A stretch of DNA of 64,000 nucleotides from Sulfurovaceae bacterium (GCA_028714675.1 JAQTLV010000003.1:124001-188000); one strand, 5' to 3'. Shown: positions 29,570-38,962, counted from the stretch's first letter. Numbers and translations: made by a program. The notes: generated from the sequence alone by a model not told the origin.

Positions 29570-30331
29570 TTATGTTATTTTTTTGATAATTTCATCTAAA
29601 TTTTTTTCCTGACCAATTCTATATAATGCAAAATCATACTTGACTGGGTCAAAAGTGTCAAATTTTTTTAAATTTTTAGTAGCTTCAAGGGCAGCTTTTA
29701 AATCATAAGTTTTTCTAGAAAGCAATCCTAATTTTCTACAAACATTAAAAGTATGAGTATCTAGCGGAAGTATTAAATTTGCTGCATCTATCTTGCTCCA
29801 CAGCCCCATATCCAAACTATCAAATCTTGTCATCCACCTAAAATACATCATGTATCTTTTATAAGGGCTACTTGAATTTGTTTTGCCCACTAAAAAATCA
29901 TAACCTTTAGTATTGGAAACTGGACCAACATCTCTAATCGCATCAATTAGACTATTTGCCCCATCTATAAGATTATTTTCTTTTTTATATCCTTTGAAAA
30001 CTATATTTTCTATAGTGTCAACTTTTTTTAGTCTTTTTAATGCTATAAAAATATTTATAACATCATTTGGTTTTTGAAAACGATAATAATGTTTTGATAG
30101 GGCTTTTTTTATCTTGGCTTCACTGCTGTCAATGATTGAAAAATCTAATGAATTTAAAAATTTTACTATTTGTTTGGCATTGCCATATGCAAACAATGCA
30201 CAAATAAGAGATATTGTCTCATCTTTATATTTTCTAGCAACCATTAGTGGATCTGGTTTTTCTTCTGATAGTTCACAAGAATTATTTCTATAATAAATCT
30301 CATTATCCAAAATCATTTTTAATTTTTTCAT
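29570..30331 (-). CDS. TIGR02757 (DUF2400) family protein
   Basis: Uncharacterised 253-residue cytoplasmic protein of the TIGR02757 family, whose fold is thought to resemble HhH-GPD DNA glycosylases. Diagnostic segments: DPLMVARKYKDETISLICALFAYGNAKQI, GPVSNTKGYDFLVGKTNSSSPYKRYMMYFRWMTR and LILPLDTHTFNVCRKLGLLSRKTYDLKAALEAT. Last gene of the dapD-to-TIGR02757 run; start overlaps the fur-like stop by ATGA. Confidence 0.87.
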   Translation of the reverse strand: MKKLKMILDNEIYYRNNSCELSEEKPDPLMVARKYKDETISLICALFAYGNAKQIVKFLNSLDFSIIDSSEAKIKKALSKHYYRFQKPNDVINIFIALKRLKKVDTIENIVFKGYKKENNLIDGANSLIDAIRDVGPVSNTKGYDFLVGKTNSSSPYKRYMMYFRWMTRFDSLDMGLWSKIDAANLILPLDTHTFNVCRKLGLLSRKTYDLKAALEATKNLKKFDTFDPVKYDFALYRIGQEKNLDEIIKKIT

Positions 30332-30711
30332 TCATGTGCTCTTTTTTTGTTACACTTTGCACATTTGCCATAAATTATAACATTTTGAATTAAGTAATTA
30401 TTAGGTGCAAGTGTATTGTCAATTTCATTAAGACACTCTATGTGATTGCATATATTGCAAACAAAATGATTATGTGGTTTTTTGCAAATATGATAATATC
30501 TTTTTTTGTCATTGGATTCAAAACTTTGTAATAAACCTATATTTTCAAAAGCACTTACATTGCGATAAAATGTTGCTTTATCCATAGATATAACATTTTT
30601 TATATCTTCATAGCTTATAGGCTTTGAAGATTTTTCAAATATATCCAATAAAGTTTCTCTTGCTGGAGTAAACTTTAATGATTTAGATTTGATAAGTTCT
30701 TTTGAATTCAT
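30328..30711 (-). CDS. Fur family metal-responsive regulator
   Basis: 127-residue member of the Fur/PerR/Zur family. N-terminal winged helix (TPARETLLDIFEKSSKPISYEDIKNVISMDKATFYRNVSAFENIGLLQSF), a His/Cys metal region (HICKKPHNHFVCNICNHIECL), and a C-terminal CAKCNKKR that completes two CxxC pairs for structural zinc. The sensed metal cannot be told; its position among housekeeping genes and short length are unlike the main Fur. Confidence 0.88.
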   Translation of the reverse strand: MNSKELIKSKSLKFTPARETLLDIFEKSSKPISYEDIKNVISMDKATFYRNVSAFENIGLLQSFESNDKKRYYHICKKPHNHFVCNICNHIECLNEIDNTLAPNNYLIQNVIIYGKCAKCNKKRAHE

Positions 30712-30723
30712 GTGAAATTATAC

Positions 30724-31446
30724 TCAAAAAGTGAAATTCTCACCAAGGTAGTATTTTTTTACATCCTCATTTTCTATTATCTCTTCACTTTTTCCAAAAG
30801 CTAGCATTTCTCCACTTCTCATTACATAAGCCCTATCGCAGATGCCTAAAGTTTCCCTTACATTGTGATCTGTTATGAGTATTCCCATATCAAGCTCTAT
30901 AAGTTGTTTTATAATATTTTGAATATCAATTACTGCTATAGGATCAACTCCTGCAAAAGGTTCATCAAGAAGTAGAAATTTTGGTTTTCCCATAAGAGAT
31001 CTTGCTATCTCAACTCTTCTCCTCTCTCCACCACTCAATCTAATACCTTCACGATTTCTGATAGGTTCGATATTGAAAATTTCTAAGAGTTTTTCGATTC
31101 TCTCTTCCATAGTATTTTTATCAAGTCCTAGAGCTTCACCCGCAATTTGTAGATTTTCTTCTACTGTTAAATCTTTAAAAATACTAGATTCTTGAGGTAA
31201 ATAGCCAATACCAAGTTTTGCTCTTGAGCTTAGAGGCAGATTTGTTATATCCTTTTTGTCAAGCAGTACACTACCATTGGTTGAAGTTGCAAGACCACAT
31301 ATCATATAAAAAGTTGTAGTTTTTCCAGCTCCATTTGGCCCAAGCAATCCAACCACTTCTTTTGTTTTTATTTTTAGTGATATATCATGAACAAGTTTTG
31401 CTTTTTTTATAGTTTTTGATAAGTTATTCGCTTCTAAAGTATGCAC
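30724..31446 (-). CDS. lptB: Lipopolysaccharide export ATPase LptB
   Basis: ATPase of the LptB2FG complex that moves LPS from the inner membrane toward the outer membrane. Walker A GPNGAGKTT, signature LSGGERRRVEIARSL, Walker B FLLLDEPFAGVDP and the LptB-typical ending VLITDHNVRETL...G..A.G are clear. 240 residues. Adjacent to tsaE with no gap. Other Lpt genes are not in this window. Confidence 0.95.
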   Translation of the reverse strand: MHTLEANNLSKTIKKAKLVHDISLKIKTKEVVGLLGPNGAGKTTTFYMICGLATSTNGSVLLDKKDITNLPLSSRAKLGIGYLPQESSIFKDLTVEENLQIAGEALGLDKNTMEERIEKLLEIFNIEPIRNREGIRLSGGERRRVEIARSLMGKPKFLLLDEPFAGVDPIAVIDIQNIIKQLIELDMGILITDHNVRETLGICDRAYVMRSGEMLAFGKSEEIIENEDVKKYYLGENFTF

Positions 31447-31866
31447 TTAGGCTCCTATTATATATTCTCTACTATTAGAATTCAAAATATTAATAGTAAT
31501 GTTAAATGTATTATATCCAGCACTATCTAAAAAGGTTTTGAGTTTAAGGTCTCCCCACTCAACTATATGCCAACCACTCTTTTCAAACTCTTCATATAGT
31601 CCCAATTTTATTATCTCTTCAAAAGTTACTCTGTAAAGATCATAATGATATAAATCATCACTATATATATTTTGCAAAGAAAAAGTAGGCGATGTAACAG
31701 ATTCTTTAATGTTTAATTCTTTAGCAATGGCTTTTGTTAATGTAGTTTTTCCAGATGCTAGTGTCCCATTTAAAAATATGATGCAATTTTTCGGCAATAT
31801 CTCTTTTAGCTTTTTTGCTACATCAGAAATGTTCTCTAAAGAGCTTATGATTTTTGTTTGCATCAT
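31447..31866 (-). CDS. tsaE: tRNA threonylcarbamoyladenosine ATPase TsaE
   Basis: P-loop protein that works with TsaD/TsaB in making t6A37 on ANN-decoding tRNAs. Walker A-like GTLASGKTTLTKAIAKEL (about 34-51), VTSPTFSLQNIY and HYDLYRV...IKLGLYEEFEKSGWHIVEWGD are the conserved blocks. 139 residues, normal. Five bases downstream of trpD. Confidence 0.94.
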   Translation of the reverse strand: MMQTKIISSLENISDVAKKLKEILPKNCIIFLNGTLASGKTTLTKAIAKELNIKESVTSPTFSLQNIYSDDLYHYDLYRVTFEEIIKLGLYEEFEKSGWHIVEWGDLKLKTFLDSAGYNTFNITINILNSNSREYIIGA

Positions 31867-31871
31867 TTGGC

Positions 31872-32849
31872 TTATTTGAAAGAATTTGAAAATTCTATAA
31901 TTTTTTCAAGATGACTCATTGCTTTTTTGCTATCCAGCACGTTGTAGACTTTTTTAATAGCTTCTTTTAAATCTATAGCACTACCTTCTATAAATAGTGC
32001 AAATGCCGCATTTATTACTATAACATCTCTTTTTGCACCTTTTTCTTTTCCAGAAAAAACATCTTTTATTATTTGAGCATTAGTTTCACTATCCCCACCA
32101 AGAACTTCATTTGCTTCGTATTTTTTAAATCCAAGCTCAATAGGGTCTATTTCGCCTCGTGATACAAAGTTATCTTCTACAAAAGCAAATTGTGTTTTTG
32201 TAGAAATAGAAATCTCATCAACATTATCTATGCTACTTACTACCATTGCCCTCTTAATTCCTAAATCAACCAATGCATTTGCAACAACATCTATAAATTT
32301 TGGTTCACTAACACCAATGAGATATTTTTTAACATTAGCAGGATTCGTCAAAGGCCCAAGCAGGTTAAATATGGTTCTATGAGGAATCAAGTGTCTTATT
32401 GGCATAATGTGTTTCATTGCTGGATGATGATTTGGAGCAAACATAAAACAAAAACCAACATTTTCAAGCATTAAGGCTTGTTGCTCTGTAGTGAGATTTA
32501 GATTAATACCTAGTTTTTCAAGTACATCAGCTGAACCAGATTTGCTTGTTATGCTTCTATTTCCATGTTTTGCAACATAACATCCCATTGATGAAAGCAG
32601 AAGAGATGTTGCACTAGATATATTAAAAGTGCCACTTTTATCTCCACCTGTACCAACAATATCAATAACTTTTTCTCTTAGTTCCTCTGGAATTACAAGT
32701 TCTTTAGAGTATTTTCTCATAACTCTTGCTGCAACTGCCAAATCAGAAGCACTTTCGCCATTTTCATATAATGCAACAAGAAACTCTTTTGCTTCTTCTT
32801 CGCTCATTTCATTTGCAAATAATTTTTCAAAACTAACTTGAGTTAACAT
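31872..32849 (-). CDS. trpD: Anthranilate phosphoribosyltransferase
   Basis: Second step of tryptophan synthesis, joining anthranilate and PRPP. PRPP-binding VDIVGTGGDKSGTFNISSA, KHGNRSITSKSGSADVLEKLG and RTIFNLLGPLTNPA are intact; 325 residues. Not next to other trp genes here, so it is presumably controlled with the surrounding run rather than by a trp operon leader. Confidence 0.95.
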   Translation of the reverse strand: MLTQVSFEKLFANEMSEEEAKEFLVALYENGESASDLAVAARVMRKYSKELVIPEELREKVIDIVGTGGDKSGTFNISSATSLLLSSMGCYVAKHGNRSITSKSGSADVLEKLGINLNLTTEQQALMLENVGFCFMFAPNHHPAMKHIMPIRHLIPHRTIFNLLGPLTNPANVKKYLIGVSEPKFIDVVANALVDLGIKRAMVVSSIDNVDEISISTKTQFAFVEDNFVSRGEIDPIELGFKKYEANEVLGGDSETNAQIIKDVFSGKEKGAKRDVIVINAAFALFIEGSAIDLKEAIKKVYNVLDSKKAMSHLEKIIEFSNSFK

Positions 32850-32859
32850 ATCTTTCCTT

Positions 32860-33105
32860 CTAGATCTCTTTCACATAAAGATCTTTTTGACTTTTTGGAA
32901 TAGTTTTTGTTGTTGGTATATTCAACACTTGATAATTCTTATCTTCCGCCAAGTATTTTATCCTAATTTTATCTCCAATTGAGATATTTTTTGATGGTTT
33001 TGCTTCTATTTCATTTATAAAAACAACACCACTTTTGACCATATCTGTTGCAATGGTTCTTCTTTTGATGACATTTACACTTGCAAGCCATTTATCTATT
33101 CTCAA
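32860..33105 (-). CDS. S4-domain RNA-binding protein (HslR type)
   Basis: 81-residue protein consisting of one S4 domain: MRIDKWLASVNVIKRRTIATDMVKSGVVFINEIEAKPSKNISIGDKIRI. This matches Hsp15/HslR, which recycles stalled 50S subunits carrying peptidyl-tRNA, but is shorter than E. coli Hsp15. Sits 2 bases after the Sel1-like gene. Confidence 0.88.
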   Translation of the reverse strand: MRIDKWLASVNVIKRRTIATDMVKSGVVFINEIEAKPSKNISIGDKIRIKYLAEDKNYQVLNIPTTKTIPKSQKDLYVKEI

Positions 33106-33107
33106 AA

Positions 33108-33371
33108 TTACTCCTTACAACACTGGCTAGTTGTTTGAGATATTTCCAAAAGTGCATACTGGGCATCCAAGCTTCCAGCTTTGCTTGCTTTTTTCCATAA
33201 AGAGATAGCATAATCTATGTTTTTTTCGATGCCAAGCCCATCATAATAGTGTTTTCCTAGCATGTACATAGCATCTCTATCTTTTGTCGTTGAAACTATT
33301 TGAGTGTATATCTCAAATGATTCATTGAACCTATCTTCATTGAATGCTTGGTTTGCTTTAATGTTATCCAT
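33108..33371 (-). CDS. Small Sel1-like repeat protein
   Basis: 87-residue helical protein with Sel1/TPR-like repeats: AFNEDRFNESFEIYTQIVSTTKDRDAMYMLGKHYYDGLGIEKNIDYAISLWKKASKAGSLDAQYALL contains one complete and one partial repeat. Ends in SQCCKE. No signal peptide. Such proteins mediate protein contacts; partner unknown. Operonic position between an unrecognised gene and the S4 gene. Confidence 0.8.
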   Translation of the reverse strand: MDNIKANQAFNEDRFNESFEIYTQIVSTTKDRDAMYMLGKHYYDGLGIEKNIDYAISLWKKASKAGSLDAQYALLEISQTTSQCCKE

Positions 33372-33382
33372 CTTTATCTCTT

Positions 33383-33628
33383 TTATTTGTTTAATTGAAA
33401 TTTTTCTTTTGCTTTATTTGCCAATGAAATGCCTAAAAAAGATAAATTATTATCTACTATAGCGCCTTTTGTTTGCAAGTTTTTTACAATCTCTTTTGCT
33501 TCATCGAAGCTCAAAGCTTTTCCTTGGACAAGTATATTTATAGTATCGCTTAGGGTTTCATCCACTTCTTTGTTTAATAAAGCTAGTAAAAGCAAATCCT
33601 CTAAAAGTTCAATATCTTCATTATTCAT
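33383..33628 (-). CDS. Hypothetical small helical protein
   Basis: About 81 residues, acidic, Leu-rich, no signal or TM. Not recognised. I prefer the ATG at 33628, which follows the dapD stop as TAAAATG; a GTG at 33643 overlapping dapD would add five residues (MTFTK). Neither has a strong Shine-Dalgarno, so translation may be coupled to dapD. DNA-binding is conceivable from the EEDLLLLALLNKEVDE.../KEIVKNLQTKGAIVDN helix pattern but not supported. Confidence 0.65.
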   Translation of the reverse strand: MNNEDIELLEDLLLLALLNKEVDETLSDTINILVQGKALSFDEAKEIVKNLQTKGAIVDNNLSFLGISLANKAKEKFQLNK

Positions 33629-33629
33629 T

Positions 33630-34820
33630 TTAGTGAAGGTCACTATTTAATTTTATTTCTCTCATACTTCTAACTGCCATCATTTCGCCAGTTTGAGAGT
33701 TGTGTCTATAATGGATTCCATTTAAGCCTTGAAGTTCACTGCCTTTAAATATTGTTTTGTCTTCAATTTTTACATTTGGATTTGCTACTTTTATCTTTTC
33801 TAGATTTTCTAGAGATATTTTTATTTTTGTTCCAGCAAGTATTGTTATGCCAGCATCTACTATACAACCATTACCTAGAGGAATACCAGTAACTGAATTT
33901 GCACCAAGAAGAGTATTTTCTCCTATGGTAACAGGATTTCCATCTGTCCCGCTTAGTACTCCAAGTATACTTGCTCCACCACCGACATCAGAACCACTTC
34001 CTACAACAGCAGAACTTGAAATTCTTCCTTCGACCATAACAGGTCCGAGTGTTCCAGCATTGAAGTTGATATAACTAGCTCCTGGCATAACTGTAGTTCC
34101 AGCAGCAAGTTGAGCTCCCATTCTAACTTTGCTTGCATCAAGTATCCTTGTATTGTCAGCAGGTATAATATGCTGTAAGTATCTAGGGAATTTATCTACA
34201 CTATCAATATTTGGATAAGTACCAGCTAGCTTCATCTCTATTTCATTTTCTCTTAAATATTCAAGCTCATAAGGTTTATTTCCTATCCATGCTACATTAC
34301 TAAGAATTCCAAAAGCACCATTTAGATTTATGCCTCTTAATTTTGCTTTTGAAAGTGAAAGAGCATACAGTTTTAGATAAACAGCTTCTACGCTAGCTGG
34401 ATTTGCATCTTCAAATAAAAACACTACTTTATAATTTGAATCAAGTTGTTTTATATTTGCTAGAGTTTTTATAACTTGTACATTTTTATGTGCATCGCCA
34501 GATGCTTCGTTGATATATGGCGTAAAAATATTTAGAGCATTAGAAACAAAACTTTCGTTTATAGTCGCTACAAATTCAGAACCACTAAAATCTACTTTTA
34601 TTCCAGCATCTTCAAGCGATGCTATAAAAACAGCAGCTGAGCCATAATTTTCCATCCAATTTATAAAAGGAAAACTAGCTTGTAAAATCTTTTGGGCATT
34701 TTTCTGTCCTCTATCAACTCTTGCTATACCAAATGCGATAGGTTCTCTGTATCCATCTTTTGACTTTGTATTTTCTATAAAGTTTTTGAACTCATCAATA
34801 GTCAAAATTTGTTTTATCAT
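33630..34820 (-). CDS. dapD: Tetrahydrodipicolinate N-succinyltransferase (long type)
   Basis: Succinylates tetrahydrodipicolinate in the diaminopimelate/lysine pathway. The C-terminal third is a left-handed beta-helix of hexapeptide repeats (VRMGAQLAAGTTVMPGASYINFNAGTLG, SSAVVGSGSDVGGGASILGVLSG, IGENTLLGANSVTGIPLG). At 396 residues it belongs to the long form found in Campylobacterota rather than the 274-residue enterobacterial form. First gene of the minus-strand run to 29.6 kb. Confidence 0.95.
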   Translation of the reverse strand: MIKQILTIDEFKNFIENTKSKDGYREPIAFGIARVDRGQKNAQKILQASFPFINWMENYGSAAVFIASLEDAGIKVDFSGSEFVATINESFVSNALNIFTPYINEASGDAHKNVQVIKTLANIKQLDSNYKVVFLFEDANPASVEAVYLKLYALSLSKAKLRGINLNGAFGILSNVAWIGNKPYELEYLRENEIEMKLAGTYPNIDSVDKFPRYLQHIIPADNTRILDASKVRMGAQLAAGTTVMPGASYINFNAGTLGPVMVEGRISSSAVVGSGSDVGGGASILGVLSGTDGNPVTIGENTLLGANSVTGIPLGNGCIVDAGITILAGTKIKISLENLEKIKVANPNVKIEDKTIFKGSELQGLNGIHYRHNSQTGEMMAVRSMREIKLNSDLH

Positions 34821-34939
34821 AAAAATTCCTTGTGTCTATTAGTTTTTATCTATATTATACTTTTATTTTTTTAAACTATTAAGGGAAGACCAAATAGTTT
34901 TCGAGGCATATTGAAGTAAAAATAGTATATAATTTATTT

Positions 34940-35599
34940 ATGAATCGTAAGAAATTTTTTTCTAAATACTATATTTTATTGGCACTTTTTAATGGATTGA
35001 TACACGCCAACAATAGTGTGCAAAATATTTCGCAAAATTTTAAAAATGATATGATAAAAAATAAAAACTATTATCATGGCTGTCCCGTTGAAATAGAAGA
35101 TTTGCGTATAGTAAATGTAAAATATTATAACTTTGAAAATAAAATCAAAAATGGCGACTTGATAGTTCACAAAGATGCATCTAGCGATGTTGTGAAAATA
35201 TTTGATGATCTTTTTGCTATAAAATATCCTATTAGACAGATAGTTCCTATACATAACTTTAACAGTAATGATTTTGCATCTATAGAAGCTGATAACACAT
35301 CTGCATTTAATTGCAGAAAAGCAACAGGTGAAAATAGTTGGTCAAAGCATGCTTACGGAAAAGCCATAGATATAAACCCTATTGAAAATCCTTTTATATT
35401 TAAAGATGGGCACACAGCTCATGATAAATCATTAAAATTCAAAAATAGAATTCATAAAAATTTGCAAGATCCACAAGATATAGCATTATTGTTGCCGAAT
35501 GATGAAGCTGTAAAAATATTTGCGAAGCATGGCTGGGGATGGGGTGGCTCGTGGAGCGGCACTAAAGATTATCAACATTTTTATAAGATAGAAAAATAA
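34940..35599 (+). CDS. M15-family D-alanyl-D-alanine carboxypeptidase-like protein
   Basis: Exported zinc peptidase-like protein, 219 residues, with a signal sequence (KYYILLALFNGLIHANN). The M15 signature appears as SKHAYGKAIDINPIENP (His and Asp ligands) and the third ligand in DYQHF near the C-terminus; GWGWGGSWSG precedes it as in family members. Likely trims peptidoglycan cross-link peptides. No obvious RBS before the ATG. Single gene. Confidence 0.88.
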   Translation: MNRKKFFSKYYILLALFNGLIHANNSVQNISQNFKNDMIKNKNYYHGCPVEIEDLRIVNVKYYNFENKIKNGDLIVHKDASSDVVKIFDDLFAIKYPIRQIVPIHNFNSNDFASIEADNTSAFNCRKATGENSWSKHAYGKAIDINPIENPFIFKDGHTAHDKSLKFKNRIHKNLQDPQDIALLLPNDEAVKIFAKHGWGWGGSWSGTKDYQHFYKIEK

Positions 35600-35603
35600 T
35601 AGT

Positions 35604-35768
35604 ATGAAACATTTACGAGGATTTGGTAACCGTTACTTTTCACTTGCAGTTATCGCAATGTACTCTACTCTTTTTAAGTTATGTAAAAGTGATAGTAATA
35701 GAGTATATCATCAAAAGCCTCATATCATAAAGATTCCCAAAACATCGCCACCAAATATCATATTTTAA
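35604..35768 (+). CDS. Possible small ORF, 54 codons
   Basis: An open frame from ATG at 35604 to TAA at 35766, starting 4 bases after the peptidase stop. The predicted product is basic with a short hydrophobic stretch (RYFSLAVIAMYSTLFKL). There is no convincing Shine-Dalgarno and no recognised family, so it may be chance in an otherwise empty 200-base gap ahead of the TonB receptor. Confidence 0.25.
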   Translation: MKHLRGFGNRYFSLAVIAMYSTLFKLCKSDSNRVYHQKPHIIKIPKTSPPNIIF

Positions 35769-35810
35769 TTCACCAATAAGTTATAAATAATTTTTTAATA
35801 GGAATAAAGT

Positions 35811-37634
35811 ATGAAAACAAATATAATACTACTATCATTAGTAGCTATTCAAACACTATTATTTTCTAATAGTGAGAGTTTGGGTGAAATAGAAGTTATA
35901 TCAACTAATAAGACAAAACAAAAAGTGACAAAGACAACCTCAAATATAGATGTTATCACAAGTGAAGACATCAAACAAAACGGATATATATCCGTTGTTG
36001 ATGCACTATCAAGCACTTTGGGTATAAATATATCTCAAAATGGAGGGGCAGGACAAAAAAGTTCATTTTTTCTAAGAGGAATGGATAGTGGTAAAATTTT
36101 AGTTCTTGTTGATGGGATGAGACTCAATGATCCTTCAACTACAAATAACACATCAATGATAGAATATTTGCCTATCTCAAATGTAGAGCAGATAGAAGTT
36201 ATAAGAGGCGGAAGTTCAAGTGTATGGGGAGCAAATGCAAGTGCAGGTGTCATAAATATCATAACAAAGAAAGCTCTCAAAGATGGAGTAAGCGGAAGTG
36301 TTGGATTGGAAGGCGGAAGCCATGGAACAAAGGGTAGTGATTTGTCTTTGTTTTATAAAAATGGCAAATTAAATGCAAAATTACTAAGCTCTATTTTTGA
36401 TACAAATGGTATATCAGCATTAGCCCCACAAAGTTCAGAAAAAGATGGGCATACAAATAAAAATATCACAGCAGGCATAGGCTATGATTTTACAGATATG
36501 ACAAAGGCTTCAATTGCTCTAATCAAAACAAAAACCAAAGGCGATTATGACGACGAATATAATAGCAATGGCGCAAATGATGATTATAGTAATTTTATAA
36601 CCGATAGTACAAATGTTAGCGGATCTGTCTCAACAAAAATAGGTTTACTTGATTCTGTTTTAAATGTAACTCACGGAAAATATAAAAGAGAATATTTGAC
36701 GACATCTTTGTGGGGCGATGGAGACAATAGATATGAAGCCACAACAAACGAATATTCTTTTATAAATTCTTATGTCCACAAATTTGGAAAAAGTGTTTTA
36801 GGGTTTGAATATAAAGAGATTGATGGATTTAATCAATACAATACCTATTCGCCTACAGATGGAAGTTTTACAAACAGAGGTATATTTTTATCCAATAGTA
36901 TAAATCCAATAGACAAGCTACTTATTGAGGCAAATCTAAGATATGATGATTTTGATAAGTTTGATGGGAAAGTGACATATAAACTAGGTGGAAAATATAA
37001 GCTATCTGATGATTTTGCACTCAAAGCAAACTATTACACTTCACTCAATGCACCTTCGGTTTATCAGCTTGCAAATATACTTTTTGGTGAAACGCTAAAG
37101 CCAAGTTTTGTAAAAGGTTATGATGCCTCTTTTTCTTACAAAGACTATCTCTCTTTGACATATTTTGACAATAGTATAAAAGACGATATAGTTTATGACA
37201 ATATTCTCTGGGGATATAAAAATAATACAGCTGATGAAAATATAAGAGGTATTGAAATATCATCAAGCACTCCAACTCTCCTTGATAGATTTATAATAAG
37301 AGCAAACTATACACATCTTATCAATATGAAAGATGAAAGCGGTACACCACTTTACAATAGAGCACAAGATGAGCTAAATGGATGGCTAGAGTATTTTTAT
37401 GATGAGAGTACAACGCTAAGTCTTAATGCGCACTATGTTGGAGAAAGGGTATCATATGGTAATATGCCAAGCGGAAACTATACTGTTTGGAATTTGAATT
37501 TGACTAAGCAATTTAATGATAATTTTGATTTGGGATTATATATCAAAAATCTATTTGACAAAGATTACCAAAGTATCTATAATTATAATAGTGAAGGTAG
37601 AAGTATATATGCAGATATCAAATATAGATTTTAA
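35811..37634 (+). CDS. TonB-dependent outer-membrane receptor (BtuB-like)
   Basis: Outer-membrane gated channel energised by TonB. Signal peptide about 1-20, TonB-box region ESLGEIEVIST, plug domain (NIDVITSEDIKQNGYISVVDALSSTLGINIS, FLRGMDSGKILVLVDGMRLNDPS, IEVIRGGSSSVWGANASAGVINIITK), then a 22-strand barrel ending in an aromatic residue (ADIKYRF). 607 residues is BtuB size, which suggests cobalamin or a small siderophore/haem-type ligand, but no cobalamin riboswitch was found upstream. Followed after 3 bases by a membrane-protein gene. Confidence 0.9.
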   Translation: MKTNIILLSLVAIQTLLFSNSESLGEIEVISTNKTKQKVTKTTSNIDVITSEDIKQNGYISVVDALSSTLGINISQNGGAGQKSSFFLRGMDSGKILVLVDGMRLNDPSTTNNTSMIEYLPISNVEQIEVIRGGSSSVWGANASAGVINIITKKALKDGVSGSVGLEGGSHGTKGSDLSLFYKNGKLNAKLLSSIFDTNGISALAPQSSEKDGHTNKNITAGIGYDFTDMTKASIALIKTKTKGDYDDEYNSNGANDDYSNFITDSTNVSGSVSTKIGLLDSVLNVTHGKYKREYLTTSLWGDGDNRYEATTNEYSFINSYVHKFGKSVLGFEYKEIDGFNQYNTYSPTDGSFTNRGIFLSNSINPIDKLLIEANLRYDDFDKFDGKVTYKLGGKYKLSDDFALKANYYTSLNAPSVYQLANILFGETLKPSFVKGYDASFSYKDYLSLTYFDNSIKDDIVYDNILWGYKNNTADENIRGIEISSSTPTLLDRFIIRANYTHLINMKDESGTPLYNRAQDELNGWLEYFYDESTTLSLNAHYVGERVSYGNMPSGNYTVWNLNLTKQFNDNFDLGLYIKNLFDKDYQSIYNYNSEGRSIYADIKYRF

Positions 37635-37637
37635 ATT

Positions 37638-38192
37638 ATGAAATTAATTCCTAAATATTTCTTTGCTTACAAAGCATTAAACAGTCTTTTTTTGGGACTT
37701 AGTATAGGTTCTATTTTTACAATATATGCTCCACTTAAACCAGAGGTTTACTCTGTTGGTGGAGTTATTTTAGCCTTTGGGACACTGCTTATAGCTACTT
37801 TGTATTCTAAAATATTAAATCTTGAATGGTTTTTTAGGATTTCTCTTTTTGTAGAATTTGTCCTTTTTGCTATGGTAATTATGTTTTTATTTTTCCCATA
37901 TAATTATATGTTGGCACTTTTGATGTATGCCGGTTATCAGATATTATTTACATTTGGTAGTTATCTTGTAAGATCTGAAACGATATTTTTAAATGAAACA
38001 GAATTATTGACAAAGCTAGATAGTTTTAAGCAGATTGGTTATATAGTTGGGATGGGAATCTCATATCTGTTTTATAAATCTATAGATTCAAAAAATAACT
38101 TTGAACAAGTGTATGAGCTTCATTATATTTTACTCATTGTTCAAATTTTTATAATTTATTTTGTATTTAAAAGTTTTAAAAAAATGAGATAA
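37638..38192 (+). CDS. Hypothetical five/six-TM membrane protein
   Basis: 184 residues, five to six hydrophobic helices (about 12-32, 37-53, 63-82, 86-106, 127-147, 158-178); basic ends. The pattern LGLSIGSIFTIYAPLKPEVYSVGGVILAFGTLL resembles half of an MFS-type transporter, but no known motif is present. Begins 3 bases after the TonB receptor, so probably co-transcribed with it. Confidence 0.7.
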   Translation: MKLIPKYFFAYKALNSLFLGLSIGSIFTIYAPLKPEVYSVGGVILAFGTLLIATLYSKILNLEWFFRISLFVEFVLFAMVIMFLFFPYNYMLALLMYAGYQILFTFGSYLVRSETIFLNETELLTKLDSFKQIGYIVGMGISYLFYKSIDSKNNFEQVYELHYILLIVQIFIIYFVFKSFKKMR

Positions 38193-38223
38193 TATTTTAT
38201 AAGGTTTTTATTAGGATGAGGTA

Positions 38224-38937
38224 ATGAAGATAGATAAATCAATTTTAACAAATTTAGTAGCTTTTTTGATAGTGGTATCATCTTTTTTTGTGTCACAAAC
38301 TATATCAAAACATCTTTTTAATACAGGATTTTATGCCCTTTCAGGTGCTATTACAAATTGGATTGCAGTATATATGCTTTTTGAAAAAGTTCCTTTACTT
38401 TATGGCTCTGGAGTCATAGAGCTTAATTTTGAAGTTTTTAAAAAGTCTATTAAAGATATGGTGATGGAACAATTTTTCAGTCAAAAAAGTATACAAAATT
38501 TTTTAGAAACCGAAGAGATGAAGATAGACTTATCTGGAGTCATAGAGAATGTAGATATGAATAAGGCTTTTGATGCACTTAAAAGTACTATTATGGAGTC
38601 AAAATTTGGCGGAATGATAGGTATGTTTGGCGGAGAAAGTGTTGTAGAGTCCTTTAGGGAGCAATTTTTAGATAAACTTAGAGTATCACTAGCTTCTATT
38701 GTAAGATCTAATTCTTTTCACGAAGAGATAAAAAAACATTTAAATAGTTCAAGTTTGCAAAGAGATTTGATAAATTCTATAGAGATAATAGTTATAAATA
38801 GACTAAATGAATTAACTCCAAAAATGGTAAAAGATCTCATAAAAACACTCATTAACGAACATCTCGGATGGCTTGTAGTATGGGGTGGTGTTTTTGGAGG
38901 AATTATTGGACTTATAGTGTCTTTTGTGTCTATTTAA
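38224..38937 (+). CDS. DUF445 family membrane protein
   Basis: 237-residue protein with TM helices at the two ends (about 8-28, 35-52 and 212-234) and a long amphipathic helical middle, as in DUF445/YheB-like proteins. Signature GFYALSGAITNWIAVYMLFEKVPLLYGSGVIELNFEVFKKSIKDMV and the C-terminal LGWLVVWGGVFGGIIGLI fit well. Function unknown. RBS GAGG. Confidence 0.87.
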   Translation: MKIDKSILTNLVAFLIVVSSFFVSQTISKHLFNTGFYALSGAITNWIAVYMLFEKVPLLYGSGVIELNFEVFKKSIKDMVMEQFFSQKSIQNFLETEEMKIDLSGVIENVDMNKAFDALKSTIMESKFGGMIGMFGGESVVESFREQFLDKLRVSLASIVRSNSFHEEIKKHLNSSSLQRDLINSIEIIVINRLNELTPKMVKDLIKTLINEHLGWLVVWGGVFGGIIGLIVSFVSI

Positions 38938-38962
38938 AAATTTTAAGTATAAAGGATAATAA

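Noticed and set aside
29520-29570. Terminator between TIGR02757 and atpB
   Set aside because: Only very short AGCT-type complementarity is present before the T-run; the stem is too weak to support a call.
35600-35810. Cobalamin riboswitch upstream of the BtuB-like receptor
   Set aside because: The conserved B12-box sequence and surrounding helices could not be found; only a small open frame and AT-rich sequence are present.
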